Positions 1-10,015 of a stretch of 64,000 nt of DNA are shown in pieces. The notes beneath the pieces are model-generated. The model did not search any database, was not told where the DNA came from, and saw only the letters and a program-made list of their open reading frames with translations. The stretch's first letter is position 1; every line of letters begins with the position of its first letter. Both the position numbers and the translations under genes were made by a program. This DNA comes from Mytilisepta virgata. Lineage: Eukaryota; Mollusca; Bivalvia; Mytilida; Mytilidae. The stretch is taken from positions 14,340,001-14,404,000 of the forward strand of contig CM051508.1 in the NCBI GenBank assembly GCA_028015205.1. The letters run 5' to 3'.

Positions 1-58
1 AGTTGCTCCCACCGTCCTCCGTCCGCTTGCGAAGTTTGGCGCCGGTCTGAAAAAAACA

Positions 59-124
59 CTGAACTATACTATTTATGACTGATGACGAAACCTGAACTAT
101 ACTATTTATGACTGATGACGAAAC
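59..124. repeat. 33-bp tandem duplication
   Basis: Two exact copies of a 33-bp unit (59-91 and 92-124), each ending CTGATGACGAAAC, lie at the edge of a SINE-like element. No coding potential was seen. Confidence 0.9.
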
Positions 125-362
125 CGACACACTGAGTCGGGTTTTTAACGAGCAGACTCACGAGGTAGCAGTACGCAGAAAGAAATATGACCCAACCCGG
201 ACACATTATACTGGCTCCGAGCCGACCAGTCTTTGCTCTTACTCCTAGATGCTGCGTGCTTGGCGGAGAAGCAGCAAATACCAATTTCAATGTCTATGGG
301 TTGACCCGGCCGGGGATCGAACCCACGACCTTCCGCACTTGAGATCGCCTAGGCGGTTTGAC
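124..362 (-). mobile_element. tRNA-derived SINE-like copy
   Basis: On the minus strand GGGTTCGATCCC (complement of 313-324) matches a pol III B box. It is followed by a body shared with the copies at 5135-5565 and 42375-42640: an AAAGACTGGT block, then a TTAAAAACCCGACTCAGTG-like block near the far end. The A box is degenerate. Short open frames across it on both strands are incidental. Confidence 0.6.
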
Positions 363-814
363 ATGGCAAGAAAGGGAAAGAATGAGATAGACATTACTGC
401 AACTGATAAAATGTTACTTACTTCTAAAAATATGATTTTTTAAAAAATATATTCTACTGTAATTACTATTTATCAGTGATGTTTTAATATTGTAAACTTG
501 TTAATTTAATTAAATTTTTAAAATCTTTAAAATTGGGCTTAAATAGATTTCAATTACCCAAAATCTATTTCAGAGACATATAAAGTGTATATGGATTTGG
601 AGAAATCAAGTTTTATGCAAATATTGTCTATCCAAACTGGCTATTGTACAGACAATGTATTTTCATTAGATATTATTCTGTAAATTGAAAGAAAAACACG
701 TGGCATTCCGATCTAAAAATCTATTTTTGTTTGTATTTCGCCCGAAATTGATAGTTAACATTTACTGTAATTAATTGTAAAATTTGTGAAAACTAACTAG
801 CATCTTCCTCGTGC

Positions 815-1005
815 ATCGCTCTGTCCTTGGATGGTTTTGGCTTTAGTCCTTTTGGTCATTTTGGTGTTTTGAATTTACTCTTCAATCTTTAGGATTGTTG
901 TTTTGGTTTTCAACATTTTAGGCCTTGAGCACAACTGATGAGTCGTAACTCGACGAAATATGCACATCTTATGCATCAAAATTGGTATCAAAGACTTATA
1001 TTTTA
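815..1005 (+). repeat. Dispersed repeat with hammerhead-ribozyme-like core (copy A)
   Basis: The core reads CTGATGA (935-941), then GTCG (942-945), loop TAACT, CGAC (951-954) and GAAA (955-958). This is the conserved hammerhead catalytic core around a perfect 4-bp stem II. A possible stem III pairs ATGCA with TGCAT just downstream but leaves one unpaired base next to GAAA. No good stem I is visible, so self-cleavage is doubtful. The upstream part (TTTTAGGCCTTGAGC) recurs at 3262-3420 and, inverted, at 12395-12475, which defines a dispersed family. Hammerheads are known from Penelope-like elements and retrozymes of animals including mussels; membership here is inference. Confidence 0.6.
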
Positions 1006-1253
1006 ATTCCTTCCATTTGAATTGGTATTCACTTTAACCTTATTTACTTGCGCATGATATTATTCACAGTTTTACAGAAAAACAAGAGAGAACCGAAGGG
1101 TCATTTGTTTAATTTGTAACATTACAACATGTATCTCCCTAACGTACGAGCAGGGGGAGATAATTTGCCATTTGATTAAATGGTATCTTGCTACAAGAAA
1201 ATGCTGCCTGGTTTCACATTAAAGGCAATAAAATTACGGGATATGAACAAATA

Positions 1254-1375
1254 AGAAACATTAGAGAGTTGTCTCCCCTTACTAAGATACACATGTTTTA
1301 GATATATAAATAGAAACATTAGAGAGTTGTCTCCCCTTACTAAGTTACAAATATGTTTTAGATATATAAATACCA
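1254..1375. repeat. Tandem duplication, unit about 62 bp
   Basis: Two near-identical copies of a block containing GAAACATTAGAGAGTTGTC and TTTTAGATATATAAATA lie in tandem. They create a spurious repetitive reading frame on the minus strand. Confidence 0.8.
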
Positions 1376-3261
1376 TATGATTTTATATATTATATTCATA
1401 TGTTTTCAGCCACATATGTAAAACATGTGTGGCACATATAATTTGACTGTGTATTACGACATCATACATGTGCCGGATTCTGCAAAAACTAAATGTACTT
1501 TTGTTAATTGTTTATTCCTCACACCAAATGGAAAATTTACTGTCAAGAATTGATCTTCAATTACGAAAACTTTTAAATCTGCGGTAGCCATTAATTTGAA
1601 TTTCCTTAAATGTTCTGTACAAATGACATCAAATTAAATTGCATGGATGTACATCACTTAAATGAATTATTTTTATGCCAAGATTGAATATAATTGAGTA
1701 CCTAACCGTAGACATCTTAGCTAGTATGCAACCAAATATAGAACCCGTTTATCAGTTTGGAAACTTCAAAATTGTTCCCGCATGTATAAAAGTCAAACAA
1801 TTTCCGTTGAAATAAATATAATTGTATTCTTACAGGAATCTGAATAATTTCCCCTTTTAGTTAATTCATTGATGCTATGGTTTATGCTTAATCTAACATG
1901 GGTAGGCATTATATTTGTTTAAATGTTTCACCGAGCGAAAGCGAATCCGGCACTTCATTTTACAATCAGCATTTATAAGTAAACCCCAGTTATTAACGGA
2001 CCGTCCGCTCCAGACATGACACCAGAATAACCTCATCCGTCTTGATTCATCAAATTCATCGGTTGTTAGAAGGAAAGAGCAGTAAAGAGCTAAAATTTTA
2101 AATGATGTGAGACCCACCGGAAGACGTCCAGTCAGACATACATTTACATATACCAATGTAACGATATTAGAGCATGCTTAACCTTACAGAAAGCCAAATA
2201 TAAACAAAAATTGTAAAAGGGTATCCTTGCATTTTGTGTGCACACTGACATGCTGAAATAAGTGTTGATAATGAAAAAACCGAAATTTTCAGACAATATT
2301 ATCTGAATGAGACTTCAAAAATTCAAACACCGTTGATGCAATGAATTACTATTCCAGAATTGTTTGCGTCATTGAAAAAATCTTAATATAAATGTAATGG
2401 AATTTTCTATTGATAGATTTTGCAATTCTATTAAGGTTCCATCATCCTCAAGAAAGATCCAGTTCATTTACAAGAGAAACTGATGAATACAATTTTAAAA
2501 GTGAATACGAAAGGCAACATTAGGAATAATTGTCGACATCCGAGTTTACGGAACTGCCCTCAATAAATATCTCTCTACCAGGCCCCTATATCATGTATTG
2601 ATCTCGATAAAATTCCATAATTGATAAATACGTTATATAGCGACCTGGAAGAGTGATATCGACTAAGGACGAAGTCCAAGGTCGACATCACCTTACCAGG
2701 TACATATATATATTATGTATTGAACGTGTTAAAATCCCTAAATTGTTATATTACATATATACTCTAAGTAATAGCTGATTTGAGAAGACCACATTTCGCA
2801 ATGCACATCCGAAAAAAAAATTAAAGAAAATGACAAGAATTGCACGTATGATACCATTAAAGTTTCTAAAAATAACAAAAATCGAGTCCGTACAGAATAT
2901 ATCTTGGTGAACACGTGAACAAATAAACCAATGAGAATGGAAAAAAAAAACACGGAATATGTAAAACTGTAAGGTATTATAAAACTAATAATTAAAGTTT
3001 ATAATAGGACTGTATTTTATGGTCATTTGGGCAATAATGTAAGATATTATGTAACATATCGACTTATAGTTTTTGGCTGCTGATTGGACGTACTTGGTTT
3101 GAACATACATGTAACTAAAGGGACAATTTTTTGAAATGCATATTTGGAAATATACACAATGATCACTTACGAGAATTAAATAATAAGATGTGTTGCTTGA
3201 TTCGAATATATAATGTAATGGTAATTAAGACGACGGTATAAAACATAAACTCGGCTGATTT
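1376..3261. other. Non-coding stretch with a direct repeat and small palindrome
   Basis: No gene is supported here. A degenerate direct repeat with a period of about 119 bp (ACCAGG...CATGTATTGA at about 2576 and ACCAGG...TATGTATTGA at about 2694) brackets an imperfect palindrome at about 2640-2703 (CCTGGAAGAGTGATATCGAC against GTCGACATCACCTTACCAGG). This looks like the debris of a short inverted-repeat element. The rest is AT-rich unique sequence. Confidence 0.5.
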
Positions 3262-3420
3262 TGCCTTTTATCCTATGGTCTAGTTGGAATTTTTAAATTA
3301 GCTCTTCAACGTTTTGGATAAATGTTTTGGTTTTGAATATTTTAGGCCTTTAGTACAACTGGTGAATCGTACATCTACGAAATGTGCACATCTTATGCAT
3401 ACCAATTGATATCAAAGAAT
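3262..3420 (+). repeat. Dispersed repeat with degenerate hammerhead-like core (copy B)
   Basis: It aligns by eye with copy A along its length: TTTTGGTTTTGAATATTTTAG, then CCTTTAGTACAACTGGTGAATCG, then ACGAAATGTGCACATCTTATGCAT. The core has drifted to CTGGTGA and stem II is broken, so it is expected to be inactive. Confidence 0.5.
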
Positions 3421-3664
3421 TGATTACCGCTAAACTGTTTATAAATTATACTCGGGGAAAAAATGGACAGCCAACAAATTAATCGTCAAATCGTTTTGAG
3501 CATTACGCCCAAACGGGGCTTAACAGTCTAGCATACATGACGTAAACCCAGATTAGGTCAACTTTGCCTAAACAAGTTGAAACTTTAATGTTAACAGAAT
3601 TTATCAACTTAAAATTTCAAGACAGGAATCTAAAAATCATTTCATAGCGGAAGCAATAATTAAC

Positions 3665-3688
3665 GGGGGGGGGGGGGGGGGGGGGGGG
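3665..3688 (+). repeat. Run of 24 G
   Basis: An uninterrupted G homopolymer is followed by AT and six more G. It is capable of quadruplex formation. The true length is uncertain because such runs are hard to sequence. Confidence 0.9.
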
Positions 3689-4590
3689 ATGGGGGGATGC
3701 TTTATGGGAATATTAAGTCTCCTATTCCTCAGCAGTATAAATAAAAATTCTTATAAGTACTTGTGGTATGAAACTCATTTTTGTATTATCTATAGTTGTT
3801 CCCATTGAGAATAATTTTTTTCCTGTCCAACTTTCTGCCATTTAAGACCCCTATGTCATTCTAGCAACATTTAAATAAGCAACGAAATGTATAACAAGAA
3901 AATTCAACATCATGTCATATCAATCAATCAACGCCACCCAACAGACATAACCCTGGACAAAAAATAACTTAAAAGAGGACAAACCACAAATACAACAGAG
4001 AGTCATGATAGTCTGACTTGATGCATACAACGAACAGTACTGAGGTTAAACAGGTTTGCCTGTTTCGGTCTCTTTTTCCCTTGTGTACTTTGTCCTTTAA
4101 TTTGATATACACCATTAAACCCATAGACAAACAGTTCCGACATGTATTGAAAAATCCTTAATAGGCAATATCAAATGTATTTTTTCCTGTTTAAAGTATT
4201 TAGACACTTTGAACACATAAAACAGGATGACCATTTAATACATTAAAGACATTTGAACAAATTTTAGCACTTAAAGAAATTTATCGTCCTTAAGTAAAAT
4301 ATATATATAACGTAATTCCACTAGCTATCGAGCTACGGTCCGGAAATTAATATGCCAGATAAGCTTTTTCCTGGTTCAGGGATAATTTACTCTGATGAAT
4401 GTTTCTTGTCTTGAACGGAAGTTTTCTCTTTAATTAGGTCTTCACGCTAATGTACACTGATATATTTCCTAAAATACTATTTTAGTATCTTTACATAAAC
4501 GCTATAAACAGATTTTGTTCATTATACAAATGATACTTTCAAAATTAAATAACAAACATTCTTTTCGTAAGACGACCAAGAAAATGAAAT

Positions 4591-4847
4591 CTAAAATTTA
4601 GAGTTCCGGACTAATAAATGAGCTCCGTTCCGACTTGAAGTTGGTTTTATAATAGCTGCACTTCCGTCATGTAGAGATGGACTTCTATAGCGACCATCAG
4701 AATCCGTCCCTGTTGTAAATGTGTACGCCGACTGACGAGATGAGAGTTTTGTTTTTGTACACATTCGTCCACTAAATGCCAGAAAAAGCCAAGGATTAAC
4801 ACAACTGTTCAATCCTGACAGCAACAGTATTATCACCATGGTAGCAT
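4591..4847 (-). CDS. GPCR last coding exon: ECL3-TM7-C-tail, vasopressin/oxytocin-receptor-like
   Basis: The acceptor TTTTCAG ends at 4848. The exon opens with AT, which completes the split codon from the upstream exon (C|AT, His), then Ala-Thr and an 82-residue stretch to the TAG stop at 4591. TM7 is visible as VIILLLSGLNSCVNPWLFLAF. The NSCxNPW form with Trp after NP is the oxytocin/vasopressin-receptor version of the NPxxY motif; Tyr is replaced by Phe (NPWLF). The tail is Ser/Thr-rich (potential phosphorylation sites) and basic. Joined to 22569..21606 it gives a 406-residue receptor. No clear AATAAA was found downstream on the minus strand, so the 3' UTR end is not set. Confidence 0.85.
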
Positions 4848-5134
4848 CTGAAAATTATTAAAAGAAGAAATAATTACATAAAAACACAGTTTATATTACA
4901 ACATTACAAGAATCCGAAAAGTTAATGATGATATACAGATGTAATACTATCATAATTTAAGCATGCATTTCCATCAAAAATGATCAGCTCTTTGGGGAAA
5001 ATGAGACCCTAATGACAGTAAACCCTTTCCAGTATAAAACACTTATTATAATGGAAGTGATGGAAGTCCGACGTTGGATTATTTAAGTCAATATATAGTC
5101 TTTTATATCATATCATTCATGAACTAGATTACTT

Positions 5135-5565
5135 TTAACATTATTTGATTTAATTGGGGTTTTACGTCACTTTTTCCGCAATTGGCTAAATCGTGTAGGA
5201 AGCCAGAGAATCCGGTTAAATGGATGACTTATTGTTGAACGTCCAGTAGCAACCACTAGGTGCATATCAGGGCGAGAACATGTCGATATGATATGAATAT
5301 GATCCATGCTTTGTACTAGTCCGACACTCTGAGCCGGAGTTTTAACGTGCTAACTCACGAGGTAACTGTCCTCAGGAAGACATATCACCCCATTCGGACA
5401 CATTATACTGACTCTGAAACACTGGCAATCCTTGTCAATTAATATCGGAGTCGAACGAATCTCGCCGCGAGTCTGATTTGAACTTAGGTAATTGGTGTTG
5501 ACAGGAACGTGATCATTAGTAGTAGGTCAAACTACATGTACCTGCAACAGCAGGCCATATCGGCC
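5135..5565 (-). mobile_element. Degenerate SINE-like copy
   Basis: It shares blocks with the copies at 124-362 and 17575-17846: TTTTAACGTGCTAACTCACG, CGGACACATTATACTG, GGCAATCCTTGTCAATT and CGGAGTCGAACGAA. The B-box region is decayed. It lies inside the GPCR intron. Confidence 0.5.
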
Positions 5566-6571
5566 CCCGTTACTTTTGGACCAAAAATGTAGATTGCCCT
5601 AGAAGTACAAAATATTTCGAACCACGATAGATTGAGTTTTAATCAATAATACTTCATTTGCTTTTCTTGTGACAAATTGGTTTCCTCTCCATGTACTTTA
5701 ATGACATTTTCTATATTATAGATTCCCATTTACAAAATTTATATCCAAGACAATAAACATTACTTTATACACACATAATATATCACTTTATAAACATCCT
5801 ATTAGAAATTTACACCGTTGTTTCTAATGAGCGGTGAAAAGGTTAGGCAAGCCTCTACGAATGAGAAGTCAAATACAAGAAAGAAAGACAAAAAAAAAGC
5901 ATTCCAATCATATATTACTGCTGTATTGACATAGATATTACGGTGAAAGCCTTAGGAATTAATTGGCACAATGTTGAATCCATAAATGTATTGTGACTTA
6001 ATTTTCATTAGTACTTCTAAAAGCAAACACAGACCAGTCTAAAAAAAAAATAAAAAATTGCAAAGTGTGCTCAAGCCAAACATATGTTGGAGTCTGAACC
6101 CATCTACATGTATGCAGAGAGCTTTACTCGTGAAAACTATTTGAAAATTAAAATCTTACTATGAGATTTAGTACACAAAAATGTATCTCAGTGAGTCTTT
6201 TCTAAATTCTGATTTCTTATGCACTATGTTTATATCTATATGTATCTGATGTTTCAAAAAACAGGTATTTCGATGTTGAAAGTCTAGGTTGATATTTTTA
6301 ACTATCTGCCCTTGCATGTAAGCAACTAGGTAGAATTGGAGAGCCATAGCAGGTGTGTAACCATCATCCACTCTTTTGATGACTTTGAGAATTTCCGTTT
6401 GAAGGTTCGAGGTCTGGTAATGGCGTAACATTTGGAATGTCAAAATATTTACTGTTCATCATCATCTTTATTTCCTCTTTTCAGAGATTATATTAAACAA
6501 GATATATACAAAATATCGACATAAAAATATTTGCAATAACTAGAGTGTTCAAGTTCAGACAAAGAGTATAT

Positions 6572-9500
6572 TTAGTTGGATAAGAAGTTAACGTTCATTA
6601 TTTTCAAAAATTTAAATGTAACTCTGACAAAGTCATCTTGTGTAAAGTTGTCAAGTAGATCATCTGGTATAGCTCTGCCAAACATGGTTAATAAAAGGTC
6701 TTCACTGTCGAGATTGTCAAGAAAAACGAAAAGGTTTACTCCAAACTCATTAATGATACAGTCCCAAAATTGTTCACGTAAAGTAGCTGTGCTAGAGCAG
6801 TCTATGACACTGTGAAAAATTGGATCCTGATAAATCTTATTACACTTTGTACATAGTTTGTCACTGATCTGAGGGGTACAAGTCAATATTTTTGAGACAT
6901 AGTATGCTGTGTTGAGTTCTGTATTTGTTTTAGGCAACGTCCATACGATTCCAGGACTGTAAGTAGAGTGAATTTGTCTAAATCTAACAAAGTCAGAGTC
7001 ATTATCCATTCGAGTACACAGTTCATCGCTTTCGAGTCTATATACAGCAGTATTGACAATCCTCTTCCATAAAGCCTTACATGGAAAGAAATATCGGTTA
7101 ACATAGTCATTAAAGATTTGGCAGAGGTCGTATTTAGCAAAGATTTTAAAAATGTCTGGTATAAATCCCATTTGGTTGTTCGGTTTGTAAACGAATAAAT
7201 ATAGTCTTTTTAAGAATATCCTTTTAACGACAGATGTGTATGGTAAGGTTGTCAGTTTTTGGAAGAAAAGTAGTTTCCTTTTGTCAATCTCAGTCAGGAT
7301 CCGATGTACCCCTATCAAACTCTCGCACATATCAGAGCGGGTAAGTTGACGAAAGTTCTGAATTAGCTTTAAAGAATAATGCTGGAAACGATTAATGTTC
7401 TTAATGTCTATCTGTCGAAGGTTACTCCATGTTTCACAACCAAATAGTACCGATGGTATAACAACTCGCTGATAAAGTTTTGTGTTAGTCAATGGATTTA
7501 TATCAGATCGTCGCTGCTCAAAACCAACCAATGAATGTAAAGAGTTCCTTCCTTTTTGACAACCTTTTTCAATTTTTAGTCCATGTTTTAAATTGTCAGT
7601 TATATGAATACCAAGATGACACTGGCTATCCGTAATGTTAATAAGTTCACTTCCCATCTTCCAAGAAAATTCTTTAGGTTTGTTGTTAGTTCCGAAGATC
7701 ATGATGGCACACTTGGACGCACTAAATGTAAATTTCCATTCTAGAGAATATTCATAACAACAGTTTAACATAGATTGTAGGTTTAGCGGGGTTGTTGCAA
7801 TAAGTGCGATGTCATCGGCAAGGGTTGGTGAACCAGCGAATGTCATATTAACAGACGCTCCAGCATTCAACTCCTGAAGAATGTCTAACAGTTCATTTAC
7901 ATACAACTGGTATAAAAATGTCGACAATACACCTCCTTGACGAACGCCCTGGTGAATCGGGAAATTAGAAGAACGTATTCCATTAACCAAAACATTTCCA
8001 GAGATATTTTGATATGCATTATGTATTAGTTTATGAATATCACCAGCTATTCCAAATTGATATAATTTGTTCATAAGTCCTGAGTGCCACACGGTATCAA
8101 AGGCTTTTTGTATATCGAGAAAAGCTACATATACTTTGCTGTTATTTTCTAAATTGTCATAAATAGTTTCGTGAAGTACAAATGAAGCGGTTGAACATCC
8201 AAGACGTTTCCGGAACCCATGTTGTTGTTCACTGGGAAAGTCGATCTCATAGGATTTACACCAGGTATGGATTCTGTTCAGTATGACCCGTTCTAGTAAC
8301 TTATATAATACAGATAGTAGAGTGATCGGTCTGTAGCTGTTTGGATCTGTTTTACTCTTTGGGTGACCTTTATACACTGGAATAATGATGCCTGTTTTCC
8401 ATTGTAAGGGAATATATCCAGTCACTTTAATAGCGTTAAAAAGCTTAACTATTATGTCAATAAGTGTTTTTCCTCCATAACGAATATTTTCCGAACGTAT
8501 ATTGTCAGCGCCGGGGGCCTTAGAAAATTTCAATGTTCTAATAGCTGTATTTATCTCATCGAAACTAAACTCCTCATTTAATATTCCAGTATCATGAAAA
8601 TAGAATGTATATTCCGCCTCACTGAATTTATCATCAGAGTCTGTAACCTTACTGAAAAATTCCTTGAACATATTGGCGATACCATCTGGAGAGCGTGTAT
8701 TAACACCTCGAAATGACAGTTCGTTACAGCTGTTTATATTACGAGATTTCCGACTGCGTAAAATTTTCCAAAAAGTTTTAATATCACACTCAGAGGCTTC
8801 CTCTAATTCTCGATTCAGTCTTTCATGATATTCGTTATAGGCTTTAACTTGAAGAGTTTTGAAATTTCGTTTGGCTTGTTTATAGTTTTTATAACTATCA
8901 TGCTCCATTCCACGAGGTTGACCATTTTCAATCCAGAGTTTACGTTCCATCCTAGCATTTTTATGGGCAGATCGTACTTCATAAGTCCAGTATGGCTTTA
9001 AATGTGGTTTATTTTCAAATATTGGTATAGAGCTAAGTTCAGCGGATTGTAAAATACTGCACAATATATGCACCCCATTCTCGATCCCACCATCGTTAAA
9101 TGTGAGCCCACGATCGTTTAATTGTAACAAATTATCGACCATGAGTTGATAGTCCACAAGGTTTTGAGTAGAAGCTTTACACCATGCAGAATGCGGAGTA
9201 GAGTTATCAATAAAGTTTTGTTGGTTTTCCTGGGAGTAAGGCATGTCAAGAGTACAGATAAGTGGATTGTGATCAGACGCAATACATGTATCTGGGCTAT
9301 CAAACACGAGACAATCCCTAACATATTCGAATAAGGACCGGGAGCACAATATATAGTCAAGTGTAGAGTTTGTCGTATTATAAGTGTGAGATAATCCTCT
9401 ACCCAATGTGGATTTATTAATTGGCACGATGTCATTTTCCTGAAGAAAGTTGTGGAATATATTGGATTTTTGCCGCAGGATGTAAGATGTTGATTCATTA

Positions 9501-10015
9501 CATATAAAATTAGCATTGAAGTCGCCTGCTATCAATAAATGTCCGCGTTGAGCATAATAATAATAAACATCATTCAAAGCATGAATACTGTCCTTATAGC
9601 AGCTAATGTCACTTTCACTCGGTAAGTATAATCCCGTTACGATAATTGGAAGCTGAGAGTTATCACGTGGATTAATCTGTATGCCAACCATTTGATTAAC
9701 ATTATGGAAAATCAGTTCAGTAATATCGTAATATAAGCGTTTATTTACGAAGATCACGACCCCTCCCCTTCCATTAAAGTCCCTGTTCTCTTTCGAGGGA
9801 AAACACAAATATTCCGGGTGAAGCGTATCTAATATGTCTGAATTGTGTGGTTTAAGGTGAAGCTCGTTAAAAACAGCTAGATCGCACATTGAATTGTTCA
9901 GAAGATTGTATGTACTTAACGAAGAGGAGATAAGTCCCCTGACATTCCAACACAGTAATGATAACAGGACAATAAGAGAGATGATCGTATTAAAGTATCT
10001 TTTTATGGTAATGTA
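6572..10015 (-). CDS. LINE ORF2: endonuclease-reverse transcriptase
   Basis: The frame is open from 10015 with no internal stop; the first ATG is at 9889 (1105 residues from there). Numbered from that ATG: APE endonuclease motifs NELHL (8-12), AGDFNANF (121-128) and SDHNPL (205-210); RT motifs YRPITLLS (519-526), GFRKRLGCSTA (558-568), FLDIQKAFD with catalytic Asp (590-598), QGVRQGG (647-653) and LADDIAL with the catalytic Asp pair (690-696); a C-terminal Cys/His cluster C-x2-C-x9-H-x4-C (1013-1031). The 42 codons upstream of the ATG include CWNVRGL, the usual start of the endonuclease domain, so the real protein should begin above 9889 although no ATG is present. It overlaps the ORF1 end by 26 nt in another frame. 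The protein nicks target DNA and copies element RNA (family knowledge). Confidence 0.9.
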   Translation of the reverse strand, partial: YITIKRYFNTIISLIVLLSLLCWNVRGLISSSLSTYNLLNNSMCDLAVFNELHLKPHNSDILDTLHPEYLCFPSKENRDFNGRGGVVIFVNKRLYYDITELIFHNVNQMVGIQINPRDNSQLPIIVTGLYLPSESDISCYKDSIHALNDVYYYYAQRGHLLIAGDFNANFICNESTSYILRQKSNIFHNFLQENDIVPINKSTLGRGLSHTYNTTNSTLDYILCSRSLFEYVRDCLVFDSPDTCIASDHNPLICTLDMPYSQENQQNFIDNSTPHSAWCKASTQNLVDYQLMVDNLLQLNDRGLTFNDGGIENGVHILCSILQSAELSSIPIFENKPHLKPYWTYEVRSAHKNARMERKLWIENGQPRGMEHDSYKNYKQAKRNFKTLQVKAYNEYHERLNRELEEASECDIKTFWKILRSRKSRNINSCNELSFRGVNTRSPDGIANMFKEFFSKVTDSDDKFSEAEYTFYFHDTGILNEEFSFDEINTAIRTLKFSKAPGADNIRSENIRYGGKTLIDIIVKLFNAIKVTGYIPLQWKTGIIIPVYKGHPKSKTDPNSYRPITLLSVLYKLLERVILNRIHTWCKSYEIDFPSEQQHGFRKRLGCSTASFVLHETIYDNLENNSKVYVAFLDIQKAFDTVWHSGLMNKLYQFGIAGDIHKLIHNAYQNISGNVLVNGIRSSNFPIHQGVRQGGVLSTFLYQLYVNELLDILQELNAGASVNMTFAGSPTLADDIALIATTPLNLQSMLNCCYEYSLEWKFTFSASKCAIMIFGTNNKPKEFSWKMGSELINITDSQCHLGIHITDNLKHGLKIEKGCQKGRNSLHSLVGFEQRRSDINPLTNTKLYQRVVIPSVLFGCETWSNLRQIDIKNINRFQHYSLKLIQNFRQLTRSDMCESLIGVHRILTEIDKRKLLFFQKLTTLPYTSVVKRIFLKRLYLFVYKPNNQMGFIPDIFKIFAKYDLCQIFNDYVNRYFFPCKALWKRIVNTAVYRLESDELCTRMDNDSDFVRFRQIHSTYSPGIVWTLPKTNTELNTAYYVSKILTCTPQISDKLCTKCNKIYQDPIFHSVIDCSSTATLREQFWDCIINEFGVNLFVFLDNLDSEDLLLTMFGRAIPDDLLDNFTQDDFVRVTFKFLKIMNVNFLSN

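Noticed and set aside
59..124. CTGATGACGAAAC resembles a minimal hammerhead core without stem II.
   Set aside because: No stem II, III or cleavage site can be drawn, and it is duplicated only as part of a 33-bp tandem copy. The match is short enough for chance.
6576..9516. Several open frames opposite to or out of frame with the LINE ORF2.
   Set aside because: They are shadows of the long ORF2, which alone carries endonuclease and RT motifs.
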